The translations under genes and the position numbers were made by a program. Below are positions 45,093-54,906 of a DNA stretch of 64,000 nucleotides, piece by piece. The DNA is from an uncultured Planktomarina sp. (GTDB taxonomy: Bacteria > Pseudomonadota > Alphaproteobacteria > Rhodobacterales > Rhodobacteraceae): assembly GCA_905182455.1 (NCBI GenBank), contig CAJJBJ010000004.1:102646-166645 (forward strand), read 5' to 3'. The notes beneath the pieces are model-generated. The model had not been told where the DNA came from, did not search any database, and saw only the letters and a list, made by a program, of their open reading frames with translations. Position 1 is the first letter of the stretch; every line of letters starts with the position of its first letter.

Positions 45093-46145
45093 ATGGAGCG
45101 GCCCATTCGCATTGCGATCAACGGATTTGGACGGATTGGGCGGGCTGTTGCGCGACAATGGATGCAGATGCAAGCGCCACAGATTTTTGAGCTGGTCGCG
45201 GTTAATGACATCGCCCCGATTGAAACCTGCGCATATTTGCTTGAGTTCGATAGTGTCTACGGCCCGTCGCCCGCGGCTGTGGAGCAAGCAGACGGCGCAT
45301 TGATCTTGAATGGTCGCTCCGTCCGGTTCACGCAGCAAGGTGACGTAGCAAAGGTCGATATGACAGATGTCGATGTGCTCTTTGAATGTACCGGCAAAGC
45401 AAACACAGCTAAATTTGCCAGCGCTGGGCTGCGGGCTGGCGCAAAACGCGTGCTGATCTCTGGCCCCTCGGAGCATGCAGATGTGACCATCGTACTGGGT
45501 GCCAATGATCATCTGCTGCGAGATCAAAAAATCATGTCCAATGCCTCTTGCACCACAAACGCGCTTGCACCGTTGCTGCGGGTTTTGGACGATGAATTTG
45601 GTGTGACGGCAGGACATATGACAACGATTCACTGCTACACCGGCAGCCAACCCACTGTGGATGCGCCACGTGGGGATGCTTTGGAGCGCAACCGCGCGGC
45701 CGCATTGTCCATGGTTCCCACCACTACATCGGCGACAGCGCTGATCGACAAGATCCTGCCCAAACTCGCCGGACGGGTGATGGGCTGCGCCGTGCGGGTG
45801 CCAACAGCAAGCGTTTCGGCGGTTGATTTGACCTGCCAATTGGTCAAACCCACCGATGCAGCGGCTCTCATCGCGTATTTGCGTGACGCCTGCCCTGGGG
45901 TCTTAGGAATGACGGACCGCCCGCTGGTGTCATCTGACCTTAAAGCTCGTCACGAAAGCTTGGTGATCGCCGCCCCACAGCTGCAGGTGATGGGGCAGGG
46001 ATTGGTGCGGATCTTTGGGTGGTATGACAATGAATGGGGATTTTCGGCGCGAATGTTTGATGTGGCGCAAAAAATGCAGTTAAGCATCGTTCAAAATGCA
46101 TCTAAAATTCCTCCGCCCCTTGTCCTACCCGGGGCGCAATACTAA
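45093..46145 (+). CDS. Glyceraldehyde-3-phosphate dehydrogenase family protein (paralogue)
   Basis: 350 residues from ATG 45093, with AAAGGA upstream; a GTG at 45078 is the alternative. NAD site INGFGRIGRAVARQW, catalytic cysteine in SNASCTTNALAPLL and the histidine segment TTIHCYTGSQPTVD, then MGCAVRVPTASVSAVDLTC and WYDNEWGFSARM. It deviates from the usual HSYTGDQ and RAAALNIIP-type segments (here ALSMVPTTTSATAL), so it may be a specialised paralogue with GAPDH or erythrose-4-phosphate activity rather than the main glycolytic enzyme. Stands alone ahead of clpP. Confidence 0.88.
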   Translation: MERPIRIAINGFGRIGRAVARQWMQMQAPQIFELVAVNDIAPIETCAYLLEFDSVYGPSPAAVEQADGALILNGRSVRFTQQGDVAKVDMTDVDVLFECTGKANTAKFASAGLRAGAKRVLISGPSEHADVTIVLGANDHLLRDQKIMSNASCTTNALAPLLRVLDDEFGVTAGHMTTIHCYTGSQPTVDAPRGDALERNRAAALSMVPTTTSATALIDKILPKLAGRVMGCAVRVPTASVSAVDLTCQLVKPTDAAALIAYLRDACPGVLGMTDRPLVSSDLKARHESLVIAAPQLQVMGQGLVRIFGWYDNEWGFSARMFDVAQKMQLSIVQNASKIPPPLVLPGAQY

Positions 46146-46199
46146 GACTCAGTTAGCACATCGGCTTTATGTCGGAATTCAGAACAGCAGGCGGACCTT

Positions 46200-46826
46200 A
46201 TGAACGATCCAGTAGAAACCTATATGAACCTCGTCCCAATGGTAGTTGAACAAACAAGCCGTGGCGAACGGGCCTATGATATTTTCTCACGCTTGCTCAA
46301 AGAGCGTATAATTTTCGTGAACGGCCCGGTTCACGATGGCATGAGCACATTGATCATCGCGCAGTTGCTGCATCTCGAAGCCGAAAACCCTTCCAAAGAG
46401 ATCAGCATGTATATCAACTCCCCTGGCGGCGTTGTGACCGCCGGTCTGTCGATCTACGACACGATGCAATATATCAAGCCCAAGGTGAGCACACTTTGCG
46501 TGGGCCAGGCGGCCTCAATGGGGTCCTTACTTTTGACCGCTGGCGCCAAAGATATGCGCTTCTCACTGCCAAATTCTTCAATCATGGTGCATCAACCCTC
46601 TGGTGGGTACCAAGGCCAAGCCACGGACATCATGATCCATGCGGAGTTCACTCAAAAACTGAAACGCCGTTTGAATGAAATCTACGTGACCCATACGGGC
46701 CAAGATTATGATGTTGTTGAAGCGGCTCTGGAGCGTGATAATTTCATGTCCCCTGAAGACGCGAAGGCTTGGGGCTTAATTGATCAAATCGTAACCAACC
46801 GCGAAAAAGACGACGTACCGAAGTAA
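46200..46826 (+). CDS. clpP: ATP-dependent Clp protease proteolytic subunit
   Basis: 208 residues with the serine protease triad S106 ([11 protein letters not shown]), H131 ([11 protein letters not shown]) and D180 ([11 protein letters not shown]). Forms the tetradecameric barrel that degrades proteins fed by ClpX or ClpA. The natural propeptide-like N-terminus ([20 protein letters not shown]) is present. clpX follows after 121 bases. Confidence 0.97.
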   Translation: MNDPVETYMNLVPMVVEQTSRGERAYDIFSRLLKERIIFVNGPVHDGMSTLIIAQLLHLEAENPSKEISMYINSPGGVVTAGLSIYDTMQYIKPKVSTLCVGQAASMGSLLLTAGAKDMRFSLPNSSIMVHQPSGGYQGQATDIMIHAEFTQKLKRRLNEIYVTHTGQDYDVVEAALERDNFMSPEDAKAWGLIDQIVTNREKDDVPK

Positions 46827-46864
46827 TGTACGGATAAATTCGGGTTGTGGCCCATTCTTTGGTG

Positions 46865-46926
46865 TCATAAGCTTATGATTATTTTACGACACTACCATCG
46901 GGCGGCCCTGCGGAAGCAGACCGCCC
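46865..46926 (+). promoter_or_regulatory. Two dyad elements in the clpP-clpX gap
   Basis: A perfect 14-base palindrome (TCATAAGCTTATGA, 46865-46878) followed by TTATTTT, then a hairpin GGGCGG / CCGCCC with inner CTGC / GCAG (46900-46926) ending 21 bases before the clpX ATG. The first could be a weak terminator or operator. The second could stop clpP transcripts or shape the clpX leader. Function inferred only. Confidence 0.4.
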
Positions 46927-46947
46927 AATAATACTTAAAGGTGAGAC

Positions 46948-48213
46948 ATGGCTGATAAAGCAAGTGGCGACGGCAAAAACACTCTATATTGCAGTTTTTG
47001 CGGTAAAAGTCAGCATGAGGTGCGCAAGCTCATTGCGGGCCCTACTGTGTTTATCTGTGATGAATGTGTTGAACTTTGCATGGATATTATCCGAGAAGAA
47101 ACCAAGGCCACAGGTTTGAAAAAATCTGAGGGTGTGCCAACACCTTTGGAAATCTGTGAGGTTTTGGATGATTATGTCATCGGACAAAGCCACGCAAAAC
47201 GCGTGCTGTCAGTCGCGGTTCACAACCACTACAAACGCCTAAACGTTGCTGATAAATCTGATGACATCGAATTGGCAAAATCTAACATCATGTTGATCGG
47301 ACCCACGGGTTGCGGCAAGACACTGCTGGCGCAAACACTGGCGCGCATTCTGGATGTGCCCTTTACAATGGCTGACGCCACCACTTTGACCGAAGCGGGC
47401 TATGTCGGCGAAGATGTGGAAAACATCATCCTAAAGCTGCTGCAAGCAAGTGAATATAACGTAGAACGGGCACAACGTGGCATCGTTTATATTGACGAAG
47501 TTGATAAAATTACCCGCAAGTCTGATAATCCGTCCATTACCCGCGACGTGTCGGGCGAAGGTGTTCAACAAGCTTTGTTGAAAATCATGGAAGGCACCGT
47601 AGCCAGCGTCCCACCCCAGGGAGGCCGCAAGCATCCGCAGCAGGAATTTTTGCAGGTAGACACCACAAATATTTTGTTCATCTGTGGCGGCGCTTTTTCA
47701 GGACTTGAAAAAATTATCGCGGCGCGTGGCAAGGGCACTTCAATTGGCTTCGGTGCTGACGTTAAAGAAAGCGACAGCCGCGGTGTGGGCGAAATGTTTG
47801 GGGAATTAGAGCCAGAAGATCTGTTGAAGTTTGGCTTGATCCCAGAATTTGTTGGCCGTTTGCCGGTGATTGCAACTCTGACCGATCTGGATGAAGAGTC
47901 ACTTGTGATCATTCTAACCCAGCCAAAGAATGCATTGATCAAACAGTATCAGCGCCTGTTCGAGCTGGAAAATGTAACCCTGACGTTTACCGATGACGCT
48001 CTTGTGGCCATCGCCAAGCGCGCGATTGTGCGCAAAACTGGCGCCCGAGGTCTGCGGTCGATCTTGGAAGATATCTTGCTGGACACCATGTTTGACCTGC
48101 CGGGAATGGACAGTGTTGAAGAAGTGGTTGTTAATGAAGAGGCCGTGACTTCAAAGGCTGCGCCTTTGATGATCCACGCTGAAAAAAAGCAGGAAAAAGT
48201 GACTGCCGGTTAA
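46948..48213 (+). CDS. clpX: ATP-dependent Clp protease ATP-binding subunit ClpX
   Basis: 421 residues. Zinc-binding N-domain ([11 protein letters not shown] and [10 protein letters not shown]), Walker [15 protein letters not shown], Walker [11 protein letters not shown], sensor regions and the pore/IGF-type loop [12 protein letters not shown]. It unfolds tagged substrates, including tmRNA-tagged proteins, for ClpP. AAAGGTGAG lies 7 bases before the ATG. Confidence 0.97.
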   Translation: MADKASGDGKNTLYCSFCGKSQHEVRKLIAGPTVFICDECVELCMDIIREETKATGLKKSEGVPTPLEICEVLDDYVIGQSHAKRVLSVAVHNHYKRLNVADKSDDIELAKSNIMLIGPTGCGKTLLAQTLARILDVPFTMADATTLTEAGYVGEDVENIILKLLQASEYNVERAQRGIVYIDEVDKITRKSDNPSITRDVSGEGVQQALLKIMEGTVASVPPQGGRKHPQQEFLQVDTTNILFICGGAFSGLEKIIAARGKGTSIGFGADVKESDSRGVGEMFGELEPEDLLKFGLIPEFVGRLPVIATLTDLDEESLVIILTQPKNALIKQYQRLFELENVTLTFTDDALVAIAKRAIVRKTGARGLRSILEDILLDTMFDLPGMDSVEEVVVNEEAVTSKAAPLMIHAEKKQEKVTAG

Positions 48214-48228
48214 GCAAGAAAAACATAT

Positions 48229-48266
48229 AAAAACGGCGGGGGCTAGTTCGAAATTCCGCCGTTTTT
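48229..48266 (+). terminator. Rho-independent terminator after clpX
   Basis: AAAAACGGCGG and CCGCCGTTTTT form an 11-bp stem with a 16-base loop, and the T-run is part of the 3' arm. It sits 16 bases after the clpX stop. Confidence 0.88.
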
Positions 48267-48343
48267 GGTTTCAGACGCCACAAGCACTGGACCGCTGAAG
48301 GCATCTGAGGCATAGCTAATTCAAACCTGTTTTGGAGGACCTC

Positions 48344-48727
48344 ATGGGCATCGTCTCAACTCTATTACGTGCTGTGACTTGGTGGAATGGCCAAACATTG
48401 AACACGCAACTGTTTACCTGGCGCAATGGCGTGAAGGTGGGCGAAGATGATGCGGGAAATATATTCTATGAAACCAAAGATAGTGCCAAACGTTGGGTGA
48501 TCTTCAATGGTGAATCTGAGGCTACTCGGGTTAATCCAGATTGGCATGGTTGGCTTCATCACACGTGGAATGATCCGCCAAATAAAGTGCCTTTAACCCA
48601 TAAAACATGGGAAAAACCACATCTGGCAAACCTGACAGGCACGGCCATGGCCCATGCTCCTGCGGGATCTTTGCGTCAATCTACACCGCAGTCGCGTAGC
48701 GACTACGAGGCTTGGACTCCGGAGTAA
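48344..48727 (+). CDS. NDUFA12-like (complex I accessory B17.2) protein
   Basis: 127 residues from ATG 48344 with GGAGG upstream. Family features: [49 protein letters not shown] and [10 protein letters not shown]. Homologues of mitochondrial NDUFA12 occur as accessory subunits of alphaproteobacterial NADH:quinone oxidoreductase. Starts a rightward group with mlaD and the DUF2155 gene (4-base gap to mlaD). Confidence 0.93.
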   Translation: MGIVSTLLRAVTWWNGQTLNTQLFTWRNGVKVGEDDAGNIFYETKDSAKRWVIFNGESEATRVNPDWHGWLHHTWNDPPNKVPLTHKTWEKPHLANLTGTAMAHAPAGSLRQSTPQSRSDYEAWTPE

Positions 48728-48731
48728 TCTG

Positions 48732-49178
48732 ATGCGTGGCGCTTGGGCAGAATTCATCACAGGTACATGCGTTCTGATCGTGGCGGTTGGATTCGCCGTG
48801 GTTGGATTTCAGCGCGGTGGTTGGGGAAGTTCAACCGAATCATATGTGCTCAACGCAAGCTTTCGTTCCATTGAGGGCGTGACCGTTGGCACTGATGTGC
48901 GATTGGCCGGCGTAAAGGTTGGCAAAGTTTCTGATATTTCACTCAATCCCGCCAGCTTTCGCGCAGATATGGAAATATCCTTGGATCTCGGCATAGAGCT
49001 GCCTGATGATACCGCCATTTTGATTTCCTCTGAAGGTCTTCTGGGGGGCAACTTTGTTGAGCTTCAGCCCGGTGGGTCGCCGTTCAATTACTCGGCCGGT
49101 GAAACCATTATGGACACGCAAGGGTCGGTCAGTTTGTTGAATTTACTGATGAAATTTGCTTCTGGCAGCTCACAGTAA
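48732..49178 (+). CDS. mlaD: MlaD-like (MCE domain) phospholipid transport protein
   Basis: 148 residues. One N-terminal membrane helix (FITGTCVLIVAVGFAVVGF) anchors a periplasmic MCE domain: NASFRSIEGVTVGTDVRLAG, VKVGKVSDISL, and a hydrophobic loop EGLLGGNFVEL. MlaD forms a hexameric ring with MlaFEB that moves phospholipids between the membranes. The ATPase and permease genes are not adjacent. Its stop overlaps the DUF2155 start by one base. Confidence 0.9.
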   Translation: MRGAWAEFITGTCVLIVAVGFAVVGFQRGGWGSSTESYVLNASFRSIEGVTVGTDVRLAGVKVGKVSDISLNPASFRADMEISLDLGIELPDDTAILISSEGLLGGNFVELQPGGSPFNYSAGETIMDTQGSVSLLNLLMKFASGSSQ

Positions 49179-49534
49179 TGATCCGCCTGCTGGCATTTAT
49201 TCTGTGTCTATGTCCTGCTTTTGGATTTGCGCAGCGCGCCAGCGAAACAAGTGGGGCCGAACTTCGGTGGTTGGACCGCACCACGGGCGAATTGCGAAGC
49301 TTTATCATCACAATTGGCAACCCGGTAACCTTGGGGCCGCTCGAGATACATTTGCAAGCCTGTCGTTATCCTGAGGGAGAATTGACCCAAGACGCTTTTG
49401 CCTTGCTGGCGATTTATGACGCCCGCAGCAAAGGGCAATTGTTTGAGGGCTGGATGGTGGCCTCATCACCGGCTATCAATGCGCTTGAGCATCCGCGCTA
49501 TGACGTTTGGGCGTTGCGCTGTAAAATACTCTGA
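49178..49534 (+). CDS. DUF2155 domain protein, secreted
   Basis: 118 residues with a signal peptide (MIRLLAFILCLCPAFGFAQR). The mature part matches DUF2155: LRWLDRTTGEL, GNPVTLGPLEIHLQACRYPE, ALLAIYDARSKGQLFEGWMV, SSPAINALEHPRYDVWALRC. The family is common in alphaproteobacteria, often beside NDUFA12 and aat, with no assigned function. Its 3' end overlaps the convergent aat remnant by about 37 bases. Confidence 0.88.
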   Translation: MIRLLAFILCLCPAFGFAQRASETSGAELRWLDRTTGELRSFIITIGNPVTLGPLEIHLQACRYPEGELTQDAFALLAIYDARSKGQLFEGWMVASSPAINALEHPRYDVWALRCKIL

Positions 49535-50140
49535 GCATCTGGCACAGGCTGTGACGTGATGGAGGCGGGTACGGTGATGGCTTCGGCCAGTTGACTGCGA
49601 TAGGCGGCTCTGCTGATTTCGACCGCACCCAGACTTTGCAAATGATCCGTGATGAACTGCGTATCGAATAAGGCAAAACCACAATTTTTCAGGTGGCGCG
49701 TCAAAAATGCGAGAGCTGATTTGGACCCATTCGTGCCCAACGAAAACATACTTTCCCCGAAAAACGCCCCGCCAATGGTGAGCCCAAAGACACCACCAAG
49801 CAACGCGCCATCGCGCCAAACTTCGAAGCTGTGGCAATGCCCGAGGGCGTACAACTCTGTGTAATTGGCATGTAGTGCTTGGGTTGATCCAAGTTTCTTC
49901 ACGGTCTGCACAGTGAAACAAAACAGCTTCAAAATCGGCGTTCAATGTGGCGGTGATAGCGTGGTGCTGCACAAACCGCCGCATGCTGCGCGACAGGTGA
50001 AACCCATCTAAAGGGAAAACCCCACGCCGCTTAGGATCGACCCAGAACAACTCAGGGTCGGTAGCGGTTTCGGCCATTGGAAAAATGCCTTGGGCATAGG
50101 CATGCAGCATCAACTGCGGGCTCACTGCCCCTAGGCTCAT
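49498..50140 (-). pseudogene. aat: Leucyl/phenylalanyl-tRNA-protein transferase, split by a frameshift
   Basis: The first frame, from ATG 50140 (LMLHAYAQGIFPMAETATDP, FWVDPKRRGVFPLDGFHLSRS), reaches CADREETWINP and then runs out of register. The second frame supplies the rest: QALHANYTELYALGHCHSFE, GALLGGVFGLTIGGAFFGES, FSLGTNGSKSALAFL, ending at 49498. Relatives have three residues between WIN and the QAL-like helix; here only one base remains, so about 8 bases seem lost near 49877-49885. Aat tags proteins with N-terminal Arg/Lys for ClpAP degradation (N-end rule). It is non-essential elsewhere, so real loss is plausible. Confidence 0.9.
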
Positions 50141-51489
50141 TTATCGTTAAACTTGTGTTCCAACCAATGCTCAAGCCAATGGATATTGTAATTGCCTGAA
50201 TGCACATCCGGTTCTTTCAGCAGGGCATGAAACAGCGGAATTGTGGTTTCGATCCCATCAATGATCAGCTCACCCAAGGCGCGATCCAGCCGGGCTATGG
50301 CAGCGGCCCGATCAGGCGCATGTACGATCAACTTGCCAATCAAACTGTCGTAGTATGGTGGGATTGAATAGCCATCGTAGAGCGCTGAATCCATGCGCAC
50401 ACCGAGCCCGCCGGGCGCGTGATAGGCATTGATTCTACCGGGGCGCGGCGCAAAACCTGGAAAGGTTTCTGCATTGATCCGCACTTCAATCGCATGGCCG
50501 TTGATGACCAAATCGTCTTGGGTGAAAGACATATCATGCCCCTCAGCTACTCGGATTTGCTCGCGCACCAAATCCACACCGAAAATAGCTTCGGTGACTG
50601 GATGTTCAACCTGCAAGCGGGTGTTCATTTCGATGAAATAGAACTCGCCGTTCTCATACAAAAACTCAATCGTGCCGGCGCCGATGTAATTGATCTTGGC
50701 CACGGCATCGGCGCATACTTTACCAATACGCGCACGCTCCTCCGCATTGATCGCAGGGCCCGGCGCTTCTTCGAATACTTTTTGGTGGCGCCGCTGCAAT
50801 GAGCAGTCGCGTTCGCCCAAATGCACAGCCTTGCCCTTACCGTCGCCAAAGACTTGAATTTCAATATGGCGTGGGGTGGTGAGATATTTCTCGATATAGA
50901 CTTCGTCATTGCCAAAAGCAGCTTTGCCCTCAGACCGGGCCGCACTGAAAGATGTTGGCATTTCTTCAGCTGAATTGGCCACTTTCATGCCGCGTCCACC
51001 ACCACCGGCGGTTGCTTTGATGATAACAGGGTAACCAAATTCTTCGCCAATTTTTAGAGCGGATTCGAGATCTGGCACACCGCCGGGAGAGCCCGGCACG
51101 CAAGGCACGCCCAAAGCGCGCATAGTGTCTTTTGCGCTGATCTTATCGCCCATGACCCTGATGTGTTCGGCGGTGGGACCAATGAAACAAATATCATGAT
51201 CTTGAAGCGCCTGCACGAAGCTCGCGTTCTCGGATAGAAACCCATAGCCTGGGTGAATCGCATCAGCGCCAGTGATTTCAGCGGCGGCAATAATCGCCGG
51301 GATGCTCAAATAGCTGTCAGTACTGGACGGCGGGCCGATGCAAACAGATTCATCCGCCATACGCACGTGCATAGCATCACTGTCAGCCGTGGAGTGTACA
51401 GCAACGCTGCCAATCCCCATTTCACGGGCGGCGCGAATAACACGAAGAGCAATTTCGCCACGGTTAGCGATTAGGATTTTCTTGAACAT
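50137..51489 (-). CDS. accC: Biotin carboxylase, acetyl-CoA carboxylase subunit
   Basis: 450 residues, family length. ATP-grasp enzyme: MFKKILIANRGEIALRVIRA, KATAGGGGRGMKVA (glycine-rich loop), FIEMNTRLQVEHPVTE and the biotin-carboxylation ERDCSLQRRHQKVFEEAP. It carboxylates the biotin on AccB. Start overlaps the accB stop by one base. The aat start overlaps its stop by 4 bases. Confidence 0.97.
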   Translation of the reverse strand: MFKKILIANRGEIALRVIRAAREMGIGSVAVHSTADSDAMHVRMADESVCIGPPSSTDSYLSIPAIIAAAEITGADAIHPGYGFLSENASFVQALQDHDICFIGPTAEHIRVMGDKISAKDTMRALGVPCVPGSPGGVPDLESALKIGEEFGYPVIIKATAGGGGRGMKVANSAEEMPTSFSAARSEGKAAFGNDEVYIEKYLTTPRHIEIQVFGDGKGKAVHLGERDCSLQRRHQKVFEEAPGPAINAEERARIGKVCADAVAKINYIGAGTIEFLYENGEFYFIEMNTRLQVEHPVTEAIFGVDLVREQIRVAEGHDMSFTQDDLVINGHAIEVRINAETFPGFAPRPGRINAYHAPGGLGVRMDSALYDGYSIPPYYDSLIGKLIVHAPDRAAAIARLDRALGELIIDGIETTIPLFHALLKEPDVHSGNYNIHWLEHWLEHKFNDK

Positions 51490-51977
51490 TATTCAATAAT
51501 TACCAAAGGAGATCCAAATTCAACAGCGGCGCTGTCTTCGACCAAGATACGTGTGACGGTACCTCCATGCGGCGCTGGAATTTGATTCATGGTCTTCATC
51601 GCTTCGATGATCAATATGGTGTCGCCCTCGGCAACTTTGGCGCCCACGGTGATAAAGGCCGGGCTGCCCGGTTCTGCTTGCAGATAAATTGTTCCAACCA
51701 TTGGAGATGTCACGGCACCGGGATGCGAAGCTGGATCTTCAATAGCTGCGGCGGCTGGAGCAGCCGCTGCAGCGACTGGGGCTATAGCAGCCGGCGCGGC
51801 CATAGCGACAGGTGCGGCCATTTGTACAACATTTTGCGTTTTTGAAATGCGGACATTCAAGCTGTCATCTTCGCCATAGTGGCGGTTGACTTCAATTTCT
51901 GTCAGATCCTGCGCACTGAGCAGTTCTGCCAATGCTTGAATAAAGACAACGTCATTCTCGTTTGGTTTTTTAGTCAT
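51489..51977 (-). CDS. accB: Biotin carboxyl carrier protein of acetyl-CoA carboxylase
   Basis: 162 residues. A short N-terminal domain (VFIQALAELLSAQDLTEIEV) is joined by an alanine/proline-rich linker (VAMAAPAAIAPVAAAAAPA) to the C-terminal biotinyl domain. The biotin lysine is in IIEAMKTMNQI, with the typical GTIYLQAEPGSPAFITVGA and GTVTRILVEDSAAVEFG. First gene of accB-accC-aat, divergent from nothing; an acs terminator lies upstream. Confidence 0.96.
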   Translation of the reverse strand: MTKKPNENDVVFIQALAELLSAQDLTEIEVNRHYGEDDSLNVRISKTQNVVQMAAPVAMAAPAAIAPVAAAAAPAAAAIEDPASHPGAVTSPMVGTIYLQAEPGSPAFITVGAKVAEGDTILIIEAMKTMNQIPAPHGGTVTRILVEDSAAVEFGSPLVIIE

Positions 51978-52094
51978 GTTATCCCTTTTCGCGGCGATTA
52001 GGCGCTATTTCTAACTGATATAGGCGAAGTTTCGTCAAAGTGGAAGAACATCCTTGCCTCAAGAGGGGTAGAATTGTGCTGATCACAAACAAAA

Positions 52095-52120
52095 GCTGAC
52101 CAATACTACTATTGGCCAGC
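52095..52120 (-). terminator. Hairpin terminator after acs
   Basis: GCTG-A-CCAATA / TATTGG-C-CAGC stem (10 pairs, one mismatch, 4-base loop). On the minus strand it is followed by TTTTGTTTG, 44 bases after the acs stop. On the plus strand it is followed 5 bases later by TTTTTAATATTTTATT, so it may act in both directions. Confidence 0.72.
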
Positions 52121-52163
52121 CTCATTTTTAATATTTTATTACAATTTTAACAGCTTGCGCGAT

Positions 52164-54107
52164 CTAATCTCGGTTCATACGATTTGCAATTAACTCATCC
52201 ACGACCGATGGGTCTGCCAAAGTTGAGGTGTCACCCAGAGCGCCAAAATCATCTTCGGCCACCTTGCGCAGAATACGGCGCATGATCTTGCCGGAGCGGG
52301 TTTTGGGCAGGCCGGGGGCCCATTGGATCAAATCTGGAGAGGCGATAGGGCCAATCTCTTTCCGCACCCAATTACGCAATTCCAGGCGCAACGCGTCGGA
52401 TGGCTCTTCACCGGTCATCAAGGTGACGTAGCAATAAATGCCTTGGCCCTTGATCGCATGCGGATAGCCCACCACTGCGGCCTCGGCCACTTTGGGATGC
52501 GCGACCAAGGCGCTTTCCACTTCGGCAGTCCCCATTCGGTGGCCAGAGACGTTGATCACGTCATCGACCCGGCCCGTGATCCAGTAATAGCCATCCGCAT
52601 CACGGCGGCAGCCATCTCCGGTGAAATAGTAGCCTTTGTAATCGCTGAAATAGGCTGAGATAAAACGATCATGATCTCCCCAGACTGTTCGCATTTGACC
52701 CGGCCAGCTGTCTTTGATGCACAAAACGCCATCGGCCTCGGGGTCGTTGAGTTCGGCGCCGGTGGTAGGCTCCAAAATAACGGGTTGCACGCCAAAGAAT
52801 GGCAGAGTGCAGGAACCGGGCTTGGTATCTGTGGCGCCGGGCAGAGGGGTCATCAAATGGCCGCCGGTTTCGGTTTGCCACCATGTGTCTACAATCGGAG
52901 CTTTGCCCTTGCCGACCACATCATTGTACCAATTCCAAGCTTCAGGATTGATAGGCTCACCCACCGTGCCGAGTACTTTGATTGAGGACAGGTCATATTT
53001 TTCTACAAAGGCCTCACCTTGGCCCATCAATGCGCGGATGGCTGTGGGGGCGGTGTAAAATTGATTGACCTTATGTTTTTCACAAACGGCCCAAAAACGG
53101 CCTGCATCCGGATATGTTGGTACGCCCTCAAACATCAAGGTCGTCGCGCCATTGGCCAGTGGACCGTAAACGATATAGCTGTGGCCTGTGACCCAACCCA
53201 CATCGGCAGTGCACCAAAATACATCGCCGTCATGATAATCGAAGGTGTATTGATGGGTCATCGAGGCATAAACGAGGTAGCCGCCAGTGGTATGCACCAC
53301 GCCCTTCGGCGCGCCAGTGGACCCGGAAGTGTAAAGGATAAACAGTGGATCTTCCGCATTCATCGGCTCAGGTGCGCATTCAGCCGAAGCCTGTGCCATG
53401 GCGGCGGTGTAGCTGTGATCGCGTCCTTCTTTGGACGGAAGGTCAGCGCCGGTGCGCTCGACCACCAAAGTTGTGATGTCGCCAGAGATTTCCAGCGCCA
53501 TGTCTACATTTGCCTTCAAAGGTGTGGCTTTGCCACCGCGTGGGGCTTGGTCTGCAGTCACGACCAGTTTCGCGCCACAGGCGGTGAGGCGCGCGGCCAA
53601 TGCTTCGGGAGAGAATCCGCCAAAGACGATAGAATGGACAGCACCGATACGATTGCAGGCCAACATGGCATAGGCAGCTTCTGGGATCATCGGCATATAA
53701 AGAACAACCCGGTCGCCCTTGGTCACGCCCAACGACTTGTAGACATTCGCCAGTTTGCAAACTTGTGTGTGCAACTCATTATAGGTGATATGCGTACTCT
53801 CATCGGGATTGTCGCCTTCCCAGATGATCGCAGTTTGATCGCCACGGGTGGCTAGGTGGCGGTCAATGCAGTTGGCGCTGACGTTCAGTTCACCGTCTTC
53901 ATACCATTTAATTGATACGTTCGAATGCTCAAATGAGGTATTTTTGACCTTGGTAAAAGGTGTCATCCAATCCAAGCGCTGGCCTTGCTCTGCCCAGAAG
54001 GCATCAGGATCGGTTATAGAGGCGGCATACATGTTTTCATAGGTGGACTTATTCGCATGCGCATTCTGTGCAAACGCAGTGGTCGGGGAGTAAATTTTAT
54101 CAGCCAT
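52164..54107 (-). CDS. acs: Acetyl-CoA synthetase
   Basis: 647 residues, family length. AMP-forming enzyme: [17 protein letters not shown] (P-loop), [33 protein letters not shown] hinge and the C-terminal acetylatable lysine in [12 protein letters not shown]. It activates acetate (and often propionate) to the CoA ester for the TCA and glyoxylate routes. Followed by a terminator. Its start lies 63 bases downstream of livF, so it may be read through from the liv operon or have its own promoter. Symporter-kinase systems of this window's type control acs in other bacteria. Confidence 0.97.
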   Translation of the reverse strand: MADKIYSPTTAFAQNAHANKSTYENMYAASITDPDAFWAEQGQRLDWMTPFTKVKNTSFEHSNVSIKWYEDGELNVSANCIDRHLATRGDQTAIIWEGDNPDESTHITYNELHTQVCKLANVYKSLGVTKGDRVVLYMPMIPEAAYAMLACNRIGAVHSIVFGGFSPEALAARLTACGAKLVVTADQAPRGGKATPLKANVDMALEISGDITTLVVERTGADLPSKEGRDHSYTAAMAQASAECAPEPMNAEDPLFILYTSGSTGAPKGVVHTTGGYLVYASMTHQYTFDYHDGDVFWCTADVGWVTGHSYIVYGPLANGATTLMFEGVPTYPDAGRFWAVCEKHKVNQFYTAPTAIRALMGQGEAFVEKYDLSSIKVLGTVGEPINPEAWNWYNDVVGKGKAPIVDTWWQTETGGHLMTPLPGATDTKPGSCTLPFFGVQPVILEPTTGAELNDPEADGVLCIKDSWPGQMRTVWGDHDRFISAYFSDYKGYYFTGDGCRRDADGYYWITGRVDDVINVSGHRMGTAEVESALVAHPKVAEAAVVGYPHAIKGQGIYCYVTLMTGEEPSDALRLELRNWVRKEIGPIASPDLIQWAPGLPKTRSGKIMRRILRKVAEDDFGALGDTSTLADPSVVDELIANRMNRD

Positions 54108-54170
54108 GGGTGTAATCCCTCTTTAAAAATATGGTTAGTGGGTAGAGAGGATGGCCCCTCAGAAGGACTT

Positions 54171-54893
54171 TTATATGGCAAGATATTCTGCGCGCAACTT
54201 CTCATCATCCAAGACGGCCTGTGCAGATCCGTCATAAACCACGGTGCCCGTATCCAAAATCACCGCACGGTCGGCTAATTTCAAAGCGGCCACCGCGTTT
54301 TGCTCGACGATCACGGTTGTGATCCCCTGCTCACGGATATGGTTTAGGGTTTTGGCAATTTCTTGCACAATCACTGGCGCGAGGCCTTCATACGGCTCGT
54401 CCAACAACAATACTTTGACTTCGCGAGCCAAAGCCCGGGCAATGGCCAGCATTTGCTGCTCGCCGCCAGACAGGGTCACGCCCTCTTGCTTGCGGCGCTC
54501 CCCAAGTCTTGGGAACAGCTCATAAATTTGCTCCAGAGACCAACCAATCGGTGGTGCAATCTGTGCAAGCTTAATATTTTCTTCAACTGTGAGGCCTTGG
54601 ATGATCCGGCGATCTTCTGGTACCAGGCCCAAGCCCGCGCGGGAGGCTTCGTAACTTGCCATTTCGTGCAATGGATCGCCATCAAGCCAAATTTCCCCTT
54701 GGGTCACCTGCGGATCACCAATGCGGGCAATGGCGCGTAAAGTAGAGGTTTTGCCGGCGCCATTTCGCCCCAGCAATGCCAAGATTTCGCCTTCCTTAAT
54801 CTCGAAGCTGACACCCTGCACAATATAGCTTTCGCCATAGTAGGCGTGGATATCGCGTACGGAGAAATAGGCGGGCGTGTCTGAAAGTGTCAT
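54171..54893 (-). CDS. livF: Liv-type ABC transporter ATP-binding protein (LivF-like)
   Basis: 240 residues from ATG 54893; frame extends upstream through livG as a shadow and is rejected. FSVRDIHAYYGESYIVQGVSF, Walker A LLGRNGAGKTSTLR, signature LSGGEQQMLAIARALA, Walker B VLLLDEPYEGLAP. Fifth gene of the operon after livK, livH, livM and livG, 13 bases past livG. The substrate class of LivF transporters (branched amino acids, urea, amides, carboxylates) cannot be read from the ATPase. Confidence 0.92.
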   Translation of the reverse strand: MTLSDTPAYFSVRDIHAYYGESYIVQGVSFEIKEGEILALLGRNGAGKTSTLRAIARIGDPQVTQGEIWLDGDPLHEMASYEASRAGLGLVPEDRRIIQGLTVEENIKLAQIAPPIGWSLEQIYELFPRLGERRKQEGVTLSGGEQQMLAIARALAREVKVLLLDEPYEGLAPVIVQEIAKTLNHIREQGITTVIVEQNAVAALKLADRAVILDTGTVVYDGSAQAVLDDEKLRAEYLAI

Positions 54894-54906
54894 CGTAGCC
54901 GCTTCC

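Noticed and set aside
48229..48266. The clpX terminator hairpin as a mobile-element end
   Set aside because: A single copy with a T-run directly after a stop codon is a plain terminator.
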